Positions 62,123 through 64,000 of a stretch of DNA of 64,000 bases are shown here, piece by piece (within the stretch, counting starts at the first letter, position 1; the number at the start of each line of letters is the position of its first letter). Origin of the DNA: Intestinimonas timonensis (GTDB lineage Bacteria; Bacillota; Clostridia; Oscillospirales; Oscillospiraceae); the NCBI RefSeq assembly GCF_900626145.1, contig NZ_LR130817.1:1934543-1998542 (forward strand), given 5' to 3'. The position numbers and the translations under genes were made by a program. The notes beneath the pieces are model-generated. The model ran no database searches, was not told the DNA's origin, and worked only from the letters and a program-made list of their open reading frames with translations.

Positions 62123-64000
<1,878 letters not shown>

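Overview
The window looks like chromosome from a GC-rich gut Clostridia, most likely an Oscillospiraceae relative (Flavonifractor/Lawsonibacter type). I infer this from the gene families and their order: 2-hydroxyacyl-CoA dehydratase with its ATP-dependent activator, paired LytR-CpsA-Psr proteins, a fused NadD-YqeK, an smc-ftsY-rph-rdgB-yhbY-nadD/yqeK-LCP-rsfS run, SLH proteins, Firmicute-type GalT, and near-consensus sigma-A promoters with 17-nt spacers. Most housekeeping genes lie on the minus strand, so the replication fork probably travels right to left here.

Left part (1-9.1 kb): the end of a MATE exporter, an AT-rich gene-free island with DnaA-box-like motifs, a tRNA-Thr(CGT) with its own promoter and terminator, and a Crp/Fnr regulator with a palindrome in its leader. 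Then comes a damaged accessory cluster: two zinc-ribbon membrane proteins and the tail of a beta-helix protein, cut by mobile-element debris and an intact-looking IS3-family element. DegV and a radical SAM gene follow.

9.4-23.3 kb: a radical-SAM-like protein without the cluster motif (divergent from the radical SAM gene), a stand-alone aconitase-family hydratase, a znuACB-type metal ABC transporter, a metallo-beta-lactamase-fold hydrolase, a secreted 5'-nucleotidase, a Cys-rich acidic protein, efp, an Xaa-Pro peptidase, endonuclease IV (with an apparent ATC start), a YqeG phosphatase, and an unrecognised gene.

23.3-39.3 kb: rpsU, leuS, an Xre membrane regulator pair, then the long smc to rsfS run. 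That run is interrupted by a 214-bp tandem repeat built from the 3' end of yhbY plus a multi-hairpin element.

39.5-46.4 kb: an operon with a Pct-like CoA-transferase, both subunits of a 2-hydroxyacyl-CoA dehydratase, its activator ATPase and a VOC/epimerase-like protein. It is divergent from a large HTH protein across a perfect 39-bp inverted repeat. Together these would activate a 2-hydroxy acid as its CoA ester, possibly interconvert its enantiomers, and dehydrate it.

46.5-54.1 kb: a lipoprotein; a three-gene module of a leucine-rich-repeat/ankyrin-like protein, a VWA protein and a MoxR-type AAA ATPase; an SLH surface protein; and a Sel1/TPR-like gene broken by one apparent frameshift. 54.2-57.9 kb: galT, galE and a LacI-type regulator with matching candidate operators in front of galE and of the regulator gene. 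57.9-64 kb: a multi-hairpin intergenic region, rpoC, and the 3' part of rpoB.
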